From NCBI GenBank assembly GCA_000437275.1, contig FR899716.1, forward strand, positions 1,750 to 18,559: DNA of 16,810 bases. Direction: 5' to 3'. Of this stretch, positions 1 to 7,658 are shown piece after piece (the stretch's first letter is position 1; every line of letters begins with the position of its first letter). The position numbers were made by a program, and so were the translations under genes. The notes beneath the pieces were generated by a model. It had not been told where the DNA came from. It ran no database searches and saw only the letters and a list, made by a program, of their open reading frames with translations. This DNA comes from Clostridium sp. CAG:411. Its GTDB lineage: Bacteria > Bacillota > Clostridia > Lachnospirales > Lachnospiraceae.

Positions 1-268
1 AAGAATTTTTATTCCTCTAACCGGCCTATATTTTCTTTTTAGACGAATCCGTCCATATCTTTTATATTACTACATTTTTCAACGAGAAACCAGTCCCAAT
101 TTTCTACTTTTTATGATACCATAGGCAAATCTGTTGCTGTTCACAGATAGGTATTTCGGTGTCTCCTATGAAAGTCTATTTTCTCCCACTACACGCAAAA
201 TATTTAAAATGGAACAAAAGATATTCGCAATCCACTTTGCTTCTTGCTCCTATATTATTTTTCTTTTA
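1..268. other. No gene seen; AT-rich region downstream of the S41 protease
   Basis: I see no supportable coding region here; the only open frames lack a convincing ribosome binding site and family resemblance. A nested inverted repeat lies at 120-170: CATAGG (120-125) with CCTATG (165-170), enclosing ATCTGT (129-134) with ACAGAT (143-148). It is not followed by a strong T-tract in either direction, so I do not call it an intrinsic terminator. The S41 gene on the minus strand must end its transcript somewhere here or beyond the window edge. Confidence 0.5.
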
Positions 269-1480
269 TTACTTTTCTTTTGCTTTTTTTACCTGTGCTT
301 TTACCAAACGCATTGCTTCTTTATATTGATTGTCGCTCTTTCCTTCTGTATCCAACTCTACTTTTACATCTGGATCAATTCCTGTTCCATGAATATTTTT
401 TCCGCTTGGTGTGTAATATTTGGAAGTTGTAATCTTAATGGCAGTACCATCTTTTAACGGAATTACAGACTGTACAATTCCTTTTCCAAAACTTGTTGTA
501 CCCACTAATTCTCCCATTTCATAATCCTTTATTGCACCAGAAAAGACCTCAGAAGCACTGGCTGTATTTCCATTTATCAAAACGGCAAGTGGCAAATCGA
601 ATGTTGTCTCTGTTTTTGCCGTATAGACATCTCCCTTTCCATTCTTATCTTTCGTTGAAACAATGGTACTTCCCTTTGGTAGCATATAGTCAAGCATGTT
701 CACAACACTTTCTAACATTCCACCTCCATTATTTCTAAGGTCAATGATAAGTCCTTCCATTCCCTTCTCTTCCAATTTTTTGACCGCTTCAATGAACTGT
801 TCATCCGTAGGCGCGTCAAATGCAGATATTGCAATATAACCAATCTTACCATCCATTTTATACTCTACGGTTGGTACCTCAATTTGTCTTCTTTCCAATT
901 CAAAGGTTTTGTGTTTTTTCGTTTTTGAAATATAAAATTCCACTTTAACTTTTGTTCCTTCTTTTCCCTTCATCATGGAAACAACTTCATTCAAGTCTTT
1001 TCCTGTCACATCTTTTCCGTCTACTTCTTCCACAATGTCACCAGTCACAATACCCGCTTCTTTTGCAGCACCACCTTCAAAAGGTGATACAATATAGATT
1101 ACTCCAGTCTGCGTATCCTGTGTTACAGTTGCACCAATTCCACAATAAACACCGCTAGAATCTTCCATCAATGAAGCATATTCATCCTTTGTGTAATAAC
1201 AAGAATACGGATCATTTAACCCTTCTAACATTCCTTTATAAATTCCATCTGCAATTTGCTCCTCTGTCACATCTTCCATAAAATATTCGTCAATATAATA
1301 CTTCAACTGATTCATTTTACTCATGGTGGAAGATGTAGAACTTCCCATAGCGCTATACTTTGCGCCTGTATACACACCTATTCCACCAGTAGCAACAGAA
1401 ACGATTGCAAACGTTAAAAGCTGTATTACTAATAATATACCAGCACCTGCTGCACACCCTTTTAAAAATTTTTTATTCAT
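269..1480 (-). CDS. S41 family carboxyl-terminal processing protease (CtpA/CtpB-like)
   Basis: Serine protease that cleaves substrates near their C termini outside the membrane. The 403-residue product has a basic N terminus and one hydrophobic anchor (about 11-32), a PDZ domain (about 110-182), and the S41 catalytic domain. The presumed Ser-Lys-Gln triad is visible as S308 in NTASASE, K333 in FGKG and Q337, with the same spacing as in Bacillus CtpB. I start at the ATG at 1480; an upstream in-frame GTG at 1492 has no ribosome binding site. The ATG itself has only a weak GTGG-like site, so translation may depend on the structured leader. It lies last in the ftsE-ftsX-M23 cluster, 158 nt after the M23 gene, which suggests a role in maturing or removing envelope hydrolases. 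The substrate is not known from sequence. Confidence 0.92.
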   Translation of the reverse strand: MNKKFLKGCAAGAGILLVIQLLTFAIVSVATGGIGVYTGAKYSAMGSSTSSTMSKMNQLKYYIDEYFMEDVTEEQIADGIYKGMLEGLNDPYSCYYTKDEYASLMEDSSGVYCGIGATVTQDTQTGVIYIVSPFEGGAAKEAGIVTGDIVEEVDGKDVTGKDLNEVVSMMKGKEGTKVKVEFYISKTKKHKTFELERRQIEVPTVEYKMDGKIGYIAISAFDAPTDEQFIEAVKKLEEKGMEGLIIDLRNNGGGMLESVVNMLDYMLPKGSTIVSTKDKNGKGDVYTAKTETTFDLPLAVLINGNTASASEVFSGAIKDYEMGELVGTTSFGKGIVQSVIPLKDGTAIKITTSKYYTPSGKNIHGTGIDPDVKVELDTEGKSDNQYKEAMRLVKAQVKKAKEK

Positions 1481-1492
1481 ATTTAATACCAC

Positions 1493-1579
1493 TTTGTCAA
1501 ACTACTTCGACAAACGCAAACAAGAAGAGTGAAAGAATTTTGTTTGCATCTGTTCCTTTCCTCTATTTTTCTTTCACTC
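1493..1579 (-). promoter_or_regulatory. Structured leader before the S41 gene with alternative stems
   Basis: In the minus-strand transcript three perfect inverted repeats lie between the M23 stop and the S41 start. Stem A pairs 1569-1579 with 1527-1537 (GAGTGAAAGAA, 11 bp). Stem B pairs 1540-1547 with 1516-1523 (GCAAACAA, 8 bp). Stem C pairs 1509-1514 with 1493-1498 (TTTGTC, 6 bp). B's first arm is in A's loop and its second arm is outside A, a pseudoknot-type arrangement; the 3-nt connector is too short to span 11 bp, so A and B probably compete. No T-tract follows, so a plain terminator is unlikely. Function is inferred. Confidence 0.45.
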
Positions 1580-1638
1580 ATCACAATATACAAAACAGTT
1601 TCCAGTCATGCACATTTTAATTTTTTCTCATTCCCCTG

Positions 1639-2808
1639 TTATCTGGATACATAATCCTCTGGGTTTACATAATTTCCATTACTGATTACACCGAAATGTA
1701 AGTGTGCCCCTGTCGATACACCTGTTGAACCAACCGCTGCAATACGATCTCCCTGCGAAACCTTATCACCCACACTACAATATAATCTGGAGGCATGCAT
1801 ATATACTGTGTACAATCCATTTCCATGATTAATCATCACATAATTTCCAGCAGAGGAGGAATAGGTTGCAGTAGTAACTGTTCCATCTGCCGCTGCATAA
1901 ATAGCCGTTCCTGCTGGTGCTGCAATATCAATTCCTTTGTGATATGTACTGGCTCCCGCTGTCGGTGCAGATCTTCTACCAAAATGAGAAGTAATTGTTC
2001 CACTTACAGCCAAAGGCCATATAAATCCACCTTCTACCCTTTCTCCTGAAAAGCCGTTATCCTTTGCCTGCTCTAATAATAGTTTGTCTATCTCTTTTTC
2101 CTTTTTCTCTATCTCTTCCTGATATGCCTGCGCTTCATCTGATTTTTCATCAATTGATGTTGTATAATCTTCCAACTTCTTCTGCTTTTTCTCAGATAAA
2201 CTTTGTAAATTATCCTGTTCCAGTTCTACTTCTTCCTGGAGAATTTCCAATTGATTCTTTTTTTCCTGTGCCGCTTCTTTCTTTTCGGTCACCTCATTTT
2301 TCGTGTTTTTGTATTCCTTTAGCATTTTATTGTCATATGCCGTAATTTTATTCACATATTCCACACGATTCAGGAAATCTCCCACACTTTTAGAGGATAA
2401 AATAATATCTAGATAACCCTGATTTCCATTTTCATACATATATTTTATACGTTTTTTCATGGTTTCGTATTGTGATGCTTCGTCCTGCTCTGCCAGAGTT
2501 AATGCTGCCGTTAATTCGTCTAACTCTGTGGATGCAGTCGTATAATTTTCATTCACCTCATCTAAACGCTCACTGACATTTTCCATTTTTTTATCTAGTT
2601 TTTCTATGCTGACAAGCAAATCATCCTTTTCATCCTCCAATGCAGACAACTCTTTTTCTGTTTCCTCTTTTCTCTCTTTTAAACGCTGTCTTTCCTGCTC
2701 TGCATCTCCTAATTCATCGGCTCGACTTCTATAATATCCTTGATGCACTGCTGTTCCTGCTAAAAGTGCACAGATGCTTATATATGCTATCGTCTTTTGA
2801 AATTTCAT
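1639..2808 (-). CDS. Peptidoglycan hydrolase with long coiled coil and M23 (LytM) domain, PcsB/EnvC-like
   Basis: Secreted or membrane-anchored murein hydrolase. The 389-residue protein has an N-terminal hydrophobic segment (about 6-22), a long charged coiled coil (about 34-248, rich in E, K and Q), then an M23 zinc peptidase domain (about 262-389). The metal and catalytic residues are present: H290 and D294 in HKGID, H338, and H369/H371 in GAHLHFG. It may therefore be an active endopeptidase, unlike E. coli EnvC, whose LytM domain is degenerate. Its start is 14 nt after ftsX, and its AAGGAG site overlaps the ftsX stop, implying coupled translation. By analogy with PcsB, the coiled coil would dock on the external loop of FtsX, which would gate hydrolysis at the septum. 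That partnership is inferred from gene order and domain layout. Confidence 0.9.
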   Translation of the reverse strand: MKFQKTIAYISICALLAGTAVHQGYYRSRADELGDAEQERQRLKERKEETEKELSALEDEKDDLLVSIEKLDKKMENVSERLDEVNENYTTASTELDELTAALTLAEQDEASQYETMKKRIKYMYENGNQGYLDIILSSKSVGDFLNRVEYVNKITAYDNKMLKEYKNTKNEVTEKKEAAQEKKNQLEILQEEVELEQDNLQSLSEKKQKKLEDYTTSIDEKSDEAQAYQEEIEKKEKEIDKLLLEQAKDNGFSGERVEGGFIWPLAVSGTITSHFGRRSAPTAGASTYHKGIDIAAPAGTAIYAAADGTVTTATYSSSAGNYVMINHGNGLYTVYMHASRLYCSVGDKVSQGDRIAAVGSTGVSTGAHLHFGVISNGNYVNPEDYVSR

Positions 2809-2822
2809 ATTTCTCCATCTCC

Positions 2823-3734
2823 TTACACCTTTAAATGTCTTTTCACGGTCAACCCACTACCCAGTAGTCCAATTCCAACTCCCAGTATTAAAGAAATCGG
2901 TACTAACACAGATAATTCTGTACGCAGACTCATGAAAACCATCCAGTCTGACAAAATAGAAAATTTATTGGTCAGCCAGCTAATTAACTGATGATAAATG
3001 ATCGCCAACAAGATCAATGGTAAAATAGCCCCCAGCAAGCCAATCATAATTCCTTCTACAATAAATGGCCCCTGTACAAAAAAGTCTGTAGCACCAATCA
3101 AACGCATAATACCAATCTCTTCTTTTCGAACAGAAATTCCAACCGATATGGTTGTACTAATTAAAAACACAGAAACTGCCATAAGCAAAGCAATAATAAA
3201 GATAGATACCACGCTGATTAGCCGATTAAAATTAATCAACATTTTTGCTGTTTCATTGGAACTATTTACTTTCCGAATGCCATCCATCTTTTTTAAATCC
3301 TTCACCAACGCCTGTTGCTTTGTCACATCCTTTACATAAACTTCATAGGATGCGGAATCTGCCAATGGATTTTCTCCATCAAACGATTCTACCAAGTCTT
3401 CCTGTCCCTCAAAAATTTCACCTTTGAAACTATTCCACGCATCATCTGCCGAAACAAATTTTACTTCTTTCACATCGGAACGACTTTTTAATTCCAGACC
3501 AATTTCTGCAATTCGACTATCCGAAATTCCAGAATCAAAAAAGACAGTTACTGCAACCGATTTTTCCATATTTTTCACCATATATTGCACATTACTTACA
3601 AGCGAGAAGAAAATTCCAAATAAAAATAAACAGGCTGTAATCGTACAAACCGAAGTAAAAGAAAACATACGATTTCTTTTTATATTTTTAAATCCTTGCC
3701 CGATACTGTAGAATAATGTATTTATTTTTTCCAT
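2823..3734 (-). CDS. ftsX: Cell division ABC transporter permease FtsX
   Basis: Membrane subunit of FtsEX, which transmits ATP binding and hydrolysis to septal peptidoglycan hydrolases. The 303-residue length is usual for FtsX. Membrane segments are visible at about 24-46, 174-198, 225-246 and 275-297. A roughly 120-residue external domain lies between the first two and contains the family-typical region reading VFFDSGISD and VKEVKFVSADDAW. A conserved cytoplasmic VRKEEIGIMRLIGAT loop follows the second segment. The start has a GGAG site about 12 nt upstream. Usually ftsE and ftsX overlap; here they are 133 nt apart with a terminator-like hairpin between them. The next gene is the M23 hydrolase, its probable partner. 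Confidence 0.95.
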   Translation of the reverse strand: MEKINTLFYSIGQGFKNIKRNRMFSFTSVCTITACLFLFGIFFSLVSNVQYMVKNMEKSVAVTVFFDSGISDSRIAEIGLELKSRSDVKEVKFVSADDAWNSFKGEIFEGQEDLVESFDGENPLADSASYEVYVKDVTKQQALVKDLKKMDGIRKVNSSNETAKMLINFNRLISVVSIFIIALLMAVSVFLISTTISVGISVRKEEIGIMRLIGATDFFVQGPFIVEGIMIGLLGAILPLILLAIIYHQLISWLTNKFSILSDWMVFMSLRTELSVLVPISLILGVGIGLLGSGLTVKRHLKV

Positions 3735-3800
3735 ATACGTTTCACACTCCTACTCATTGGTGATTGTTCATAAAAGCAGTCCTTACACATATAAACACAT

Positions 3801-3825
3801 AAAAGCTGATACTATTATTACCAGC
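3801..3825 (-). terminator. Weak terminator-like hairpin between ftsE and ftsX
   Basis: On the minus strand GCTGGTA (3825-3819) can pair with TATCAGC (3811-3805), 7 bp with one G-T pair and a 7-nt loop, followed by TTTT (3804-3801) and a further T-rich run. It lies inside the ftsE-ftsX gap. The stem is short and has modest G+C, so partial termination or RNA processing is the most I would propose. Confidence 0.35.
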
Positions 3826-3867
3826 CCTCCCTCATCTATTTATACTCCAACATCCCAAACGGAACAT

Positions 3868-4614
3868 TTATCTTCCCATTTCTGAAAATAAGCTATCCTG
3901 CTGAATAGAAAGACTTTTTGCATAACTTCCATCTTCTTCATCTTTATAGACCTCGCCCTCTTTTAGAGTAATGACACGTTTCCGCATTTGATTTACAATT
4001 TCATTATCATGCGTAACTACAATTACAGTAGTACCCTGTTGATTGATTGCCTCTAACAATTGCATAATTTCCATGGATGTTTTAGGGTCCAAATTACCTG
4101 TAGGTTCATCTGCTAAAAGCATAGCCGGTTTATTAACCAACGCTCTTGCAAGTGCAACTCTCTGCTGTTCTCCACCAGATAACTCTTTTGGAAATGCCTG
4201 TTCTTTGTCGCCTAATCCAACCAAGGTCAATATTCTTCTTACATTTTGACCGATCAATTTGTGTGGCACTCCTATTACCTTCTGGGCAAATGCTACATTT
4301 TCATAAACATTGCGGTCTTTTAACAAACGAAAGTCCTGAAAAACACATCCGATTTTTCTTCTATATGCTGCCACTTGTTTATGTTTTAAATGTGTAATAT
4401 CTCTTCCATTTACTAAAATCCGTCCTGTCTTAGGTGCAATTTCCCGCAACAACACTTTAATAAATGTAGACTTTCCCGAACCACTGGCTCCCACAACAAA
4501 CACAAACTCACCTCTTGCGATTTCCAGTTCAATCCCTTTCAATGCCTGTGTACCTGTTGGATAAGTTACTACCACGTTGTCCATAGAAACAATTTCTGTC
4601 TCTTTTTGCTCCAT
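3868..4614 (-). CDS. ftsE: Cell division ATP-binding protein FtsE
   Basis: Cytoplasmic ATPase of FtsEX. The 248-residue product has Walker A GASGSGKST (42-50), Q-loop VFQDFRLL (about 91-98), signature LSGGEQQR (145-152), Walker B MLLADE (165-170) and H-loop H202. The motif DFRLL after the Q-loop is characteristic of FtsE. I start at the ATG at 4614, preceded by GGAGG at 9 nt. An in-frame extension of 19 residues (to 4671) is hydrophobic, non-family and has no better site, so I reject it. It is the first gene of the ftsE-ftsX-M23-S41 cluster. I could not place a convincing promoter in the 209 nt between it and the upstream regulator gene. Confidence 0.95.
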   Translation of the reverse strand: MEQKETEIVSMDNVVVTYPTGTQALKGIELEIARGEFVFVVGASGSGKSTFIKVLLREIAPKTGRILVNGRDITHLKHKQVAAYRRKIGCVFQDFRLLKDRNVYENVAFAQKVIGVPHKLIGQNVRRILTLVGLGDKEQAFPKELSGGEQQRVALARALVNKPAMLLADEPTGNLDPKTSMEIMQLLEAINQQGTTVIVVTHDNEIVNQMRKRVITLKEGEVYKDEEDGSYAKSLSIQQDSLFSEMGR

Positions 4615-4823
4615 CCTTTCACACCTCCGATGATATATCCATAAATAACGAAACAGAATTGCAATCCACATATACTGTAGCTCACAATCCTGTATCCATA
4701 CCCTTCATCCCTATTTTCATTGTTAAAATTTTTAATGATTTCTAACGCTCGTAATCTATAAAAGACGCATTAAAATGGAATCATGCTTATAATTGTCGAG
4801 CATATAACAATTGCAAGTCACGA

Positions 4824-5912
4824 TTAATATTCTATTGTCTCCATATATTTCATGTACTTCACTACCATCAAAGCAATTTTGAATGTAATGGCATCTTCAA
4901 ATACACGTAAATCTAAATTTGTGCTTTTTTGTAGCTTATCTAAACGATACACCAATGTATTACGATGAATATATAACTGTCTTGATGTCTCTGAAACATT
5001 CAGACTATTTTCAAAGAATTTGTTTATAGTAGTCAATGTTTCCTCGTCAAAGTCATCCGGGGATTTTCCATCAAATATTTCCTTTATAAACATTTTGCAT
5101 AATGGCATTGGCAACTGATAAATCAATCTACCTATACCTAAGTTTCCGTATGCAACAATATCACGCTCTTCATAGAAAATGTTACCTACATCCAATGCCA
5201 TCTTGGCTTCTTTGTATGATCTAGACACATCTTTAATTTCGGAAACAATTGTACCATAAGCAATCTGTACTTTTTCCATGGCTTCCGTATTTAATAAATC
5301 AAGGATCATCTTGGCAGTCTTGTCCATATCCTCGTAGCCTTCATTTTCTTTTAATTCTTTTACAAGAATAATATCCTTCTCATCTACTGCCGTAACAAAA
5401 TCCTGTGTATTTCCCGTAAACAAACCTCTTACAGTCTCTAATGCATTGCTGTCTTTCTCTGTCTTTGTTTCAATTAAAAACACAACACGTCTTACATCTG
5501 TTTCAATGTGCAATTTCTTTGCTCGGTTATATATATCGACTAATAAAAGATTATCCAACAATAAATTCTTTATAAAATTATCCTTATCATAACGCTCTTT
5601 ATAAGCAACTAATAAATTCTGTATCTGGAAAGAGGCGATCTTTCCTATCATATATACATCGTCGCTGTCTCCCTTTACAAGTATTACATATTCTAATTGA
5701 TTTTCATCGAATACCTTAAAAAACTGGTATCCCTGCAATACCTGACTATCTGCTGGAGAATCCACGAATGTCAAAACTGCCTCTTCATACTCCTCTGCAT
5801 CACTAATTGTCGATGCCAATGGTTTTCCCTCTGTATCCATGACACAGATATCAATACGAGTAATGCCTTTTAATCCTTCTATCGTATTTTGGAGTATCTG
5901 GTTTGATATCAT
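4824..5912 (-). CDS. CdaR/PucR-family transcriptional regulator
   Basis: Likely DNA-binding regulator of carbohydrate or related metabolism. The 362-residue product resembles the CdaR family: an N-terminal sensory region (about 1-110, beginning MISNQILQNTIEGL), a GGDEF-like middle region common in this family (about 130-260), and a C-terminal PucR-type helix-turn-helix (about 300-345) with the typical LNVSETSRQLYIHRNTLVYRLDKL region (303-326). I start at 5912, where AAGGAG is 7 nt upstream; an alternative ATG at 5930 also has a possible site (AGAGGA) and would add six residues. It is a single gene with its own promoter, and is downstream of the sugar ATPase gene, from which a strong terminator separates it. 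The effector is not known. Regulation of the neighbouring ATPase is a guess from position. Confidence 0.85.
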   Translation of the reverse strand: MISNQILQNTIEGLKGITRIDICVMDTEGKPLASTISDAEEYEEAVLTFVDSPADSQVLQGYQFFKVFDENQLEYVILVKGDSDDVYMIGKIASFQIQNLLVAYKERYDKDNFIKNLLLDNLLLVDIYNRAKKLHIETDVRRVVFLIETKTEKDSNALETVRGLFTGNTQDFVTAVDEKDIILVKELKENEGYEDMDKTAKMILDLLNTEAMEKVQIAYGTIVSEIKDVSRSYKEAKMALDVGNIFYEERDIVAYGNLGIGRLIYQLPMPLCKMFIKEIFDGKSPDDFDEETLTTINKFFENSLNVSETSRQLYIHRNTLVYRLDKLQKSTNLDLRVFEDAITFKIALMVVKYMKYMETIEY

Positions 5913-5965
5913 ATAATCACTCCTTATCATTTATTCCTCTCACTTGAGGTATTTTATTCTTATTT

Positions 5966-5994
5966 ATTCTAACACCTTTTTAGGCAAAAGTAAA
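5966..5994 (-). promoter_or_regulatory. Sigma-A type promoter for the CdaR-family gene
   Basis: Minus-strand -35 TTTACT (5994-5989) and -10 TAGAAT (5971-5966) are separated by 17 nt. Each is close to consensus (4/6 and 5/6). The expected start point is near 5959, giving a leader of about 47 nt before the ATG at 5912. Confidence 0.6.
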
Positions 5995-6205
5995 TAAAAT
6001 AACGTACTTTTTATGTGTTTTTTTCGTGATTTATTTCAAAATAGTTTTTTCATATGGCAAACTGTTACAATTTTTCACAAAGAACTTATCTATTTTTCTG
6101 ATAAAACCAAATTCAAGTAACAATGTGTACAAAATATTTCCACATTTACTTTAATAAACCGACATTACCGCAAACAAAACAGCGCTTCGACAATGTTTTC
6201 CATAC
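5995..6205. other. Intergenic stretch without a recognised feature
   Basis: Part of the roughly 380-nt gap between the CdaR-family gene and the sugar ATPase gene. It is AT-rich with runs of T. Apart from the promoter at 5966-5994 and the terminator at 6206-6250 I see no open frame, RNA gene or clear repeat. A single TTGTACA heptamer on the minus strand (6132-6126) matches the repeats upstream of the ATPase gene but may be chance. Confidence 0.4.
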
Positions 6206-6250
6206 AAAAAGAGAACCCACACATTCTCATAATGTATGAATTCTCTTTTT
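6206..6250 (-). terminator. Intrinsic terminator of the sugar ATPase gene
   Basis: Inverted repeat: AAAAAGAGAA (6206-6215) pairs with TTCTCTTTTT (6241-6250), and an inner stem pairs CACACATT (6218-6225) with AATGTATG (6231-6238) with one mismatch, around the loop CTCAT. In the minus-strand transcript the stem ends in a run of U (complement of 6206-6210). It starts about 42 nt after the stop codon. The outer arms are symmetric, so it could also act on the other strand. Confidence 0.8.
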
Positions 6251-6291
6251 CAATTTATCTTATAACTTATAAAATAATACGATCGTACAGA

Positions 6292-7404
6292 TTAGTTGCA
6301 AACTGCTTCTTCTGTTTCTTTATCGAAGATATGAATCTTACTTAAATCAAATGCAAGCTTGATTGTATCACCAGGTCTTGCTGTTGTACGAGGATTTACA
6401 CGTACGCACATATCAAATCCTTCAATATCAAAGTATAAGAATACTTCAGCACCAAGCATTTCATATACCTTAATTGTAACACTTACAACACTGTCTGGTG
6501 AAGTATTGATAAATACTTCTTCATCTTTGATATCTTCTGGACGAATACCAAGTACAACTGTCTTTCCTTCGTATCCATTTGACATCAATACTTTTGCTTT
6601 TGCTTCTGGAACTTTGATAGAATGGCTACCAAACTGTAACATTACATCTGTTCCATTATTTACAACCTTAGCATCAATAAAGTTCATCTGAGGTGAACCA
6701 ATGAAGCCAGCTACAAATAAGTTCTTTGGTTTCTGATATAATTCAACTGGTGCATCTACCTGCTGAACAACACCATCTTTCATTACTACGATTCTTGTTC
6801 CCAATGTCAACGCTTCTGTCTGGTCATGTGTAACGTAAATGATTGTTGTTCCTAATTTCTGATGTAATTTAGAAATCTCAATACGCATCTGTACACGCAA
6901 CTTAGCATCCAAGTTTGACAAAGGCTCATCCATAAGGAATACCTTAGGATTACGAACGATAGCACGTCCCATAGCAACACGCTGTCTCTGACCACCAGAT
7001 AAAGCCTTTGGCTTACGATCTAATAAATGTTCGATATCCAAGCTCTTAGCTGCCTCATGAACTAATTTGTCAATTTCATGCTTTGGTGTCTTTCTTAATT
7101 TTAAACCAAAAGCAATGTTATCATATATTGTCATATGTGGATATAAAGCATAGTTCTGGAATACCATCGCAATATCTCTATCCTTTGGCTCTACGTCATT
7201 TACTAATTTATCCCCAATCCACAATTCACCTGAAGTAATATCTTCAAGACCAGCAATCATTCTAAGTGTAGTTGACTTACCACATCCTGAAGGTCCTACA
7301 AAGATAATAAATTCCTTATCTTCAATCTCAAGGTTAAAGTTTTTAACTGCTACAAAACCATTGTCATATGTTTTGTTGATGTTTTTTAATGATAAACTTG
7401 CCAT
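6292..7404 (-). CDS. ugpC: Orphan carbohydrate ABC transporter ATPase (MsmK/UgpC type)
   Basis: ATP-binding subunit energising sugar uptake ABC transporters. From the start MASLSLKNIN the product is 370 residues. It has Walker A GPSGCGKST (37-45), Q83, signature LSGGQ (135-139), Walker B FLMDE (156-160) and a C-terminal TOBE-type regulatory region (about 235-370, with GIRPEDI), which is the usual layout of MalK/MsmK/UgpC. No permease or binding-protein gene is nearby, so it probably serves several transporters encoded elsewhere, as MsmK does in streptococci. Start choice is uncertain: AGGAGG is 2 nt from an ATG at 7413 and 11 nt from the ATG at 7404. Family alignment favours 7404, so I use it. 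A terminator follows, and repeated TTGTRCA motifs lie upstream. Confidence 0.92.
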   Translation of the reverse strand: MASLSLKNINKTYDNGFVAVKNFNLEIEDKEFIIFVGPSGCGKSTTLRMIAGLEDITSGELWIGDKLVNDVEPKDRDIAMVFQNYALYPHMTIYDNIAFGLKLRKTPKHEIDKLVHEAAKSLDIEHLLDRKPKALSGGQRQRVAMGRAIVRNPKVFLMDEPLSNLDAKLRVQMRIEISKLHQKLGTTIIYVTHDQTEALTLGTRIVVMKDGVVQQVDAPVELYQKPKNLFVAGFIGSPQMNFIDAKVVNNGTDVMLQFGSHSIKVPEAKAKVLMSNGYEGKTVVLGIRPEDIKDEEVFINTSPDSVVSVTIKVYEMLGAEVFLYFDIEGFDMCVRVNPRTTARPGDTIKLAFDLSKIHIFDKETEEAVCN

Positions 7405-7513
7405 TTTCTCCATGTCCTCCTAATAAATCCTTGTTACTTAACGTACTTACTAATCATACACGAAAACGCAACTTTAAGCCATACTTCATTTAAACAAATA
7501 ATTTTGCCAACTT

Positions 7514-7529
7514 TTGTGCAATTTGTACA
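7514..7529 (+). promoter_or_regulatory. Candidate operator: tandem TTGTRCA heptamers, copy 1
   Basis: The site reads TTGTGCA, two bases, TTGTACA on the plus strand, a direct repeat of TTGTRCA with a 9-nt period. A 14/16 match lies at 7659-7674 in the same orientation. Both are in the 283-nt gap upstream of the sugar ATPase gene. The regulator is unknown. Confidence 0.4.
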
Positions 7530-7658
7530 CGCGCCGAATTTTTTTCGACTTTTATATTTTGCCATTGCAGAAACATCCCGTTTTTTATTCACTTTTTATA
7601 TTTTAAGATTTATTTTTATACATTCATTGGTAAGTTTTCATCTTTACTTTTTATCTAA

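Noticed and set aside
269..1492. GTG start at 1492 for the S41 gene
   Set aside because: No ribosome binding site precedes it; the ATG at 1480 begins the expected MNKK membrane-anchor sequence.
1495..1500. TTGACA on the minus strand just before the S41 gene
   Set aside because: It looks like a perfect -35, but the matching -10 would fall at or after the ATG at 1480 and no TATAAT-like sequence is there. It is better explained as an arm of stem C in the leader.
2998..3711. Plus-strand open frames of 95-113 codons over ftsX
   Set aside because: They are shadows of ftsX on the minus strand, which has clear family motifs.
4791..4812. AATGT-type inverted repeat (AATTGT 4791-4796 with ACAATT 4807-4812) after the CdaR-family gene
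   Set aside because: The stem is 6 bp, all but two pairs A-T, with no T-tract. I could not defend it as a terminator, and I could not fit a good ftsE promoter around it.
7534..7550. CGAA/TTCG inverted repeat with a T run upstream of the sugar ATPase gene
   Set aside because: The stem is only 4-5 bp and lies on the wrong strand to terminate the GT26-like transcript; too weak to call.
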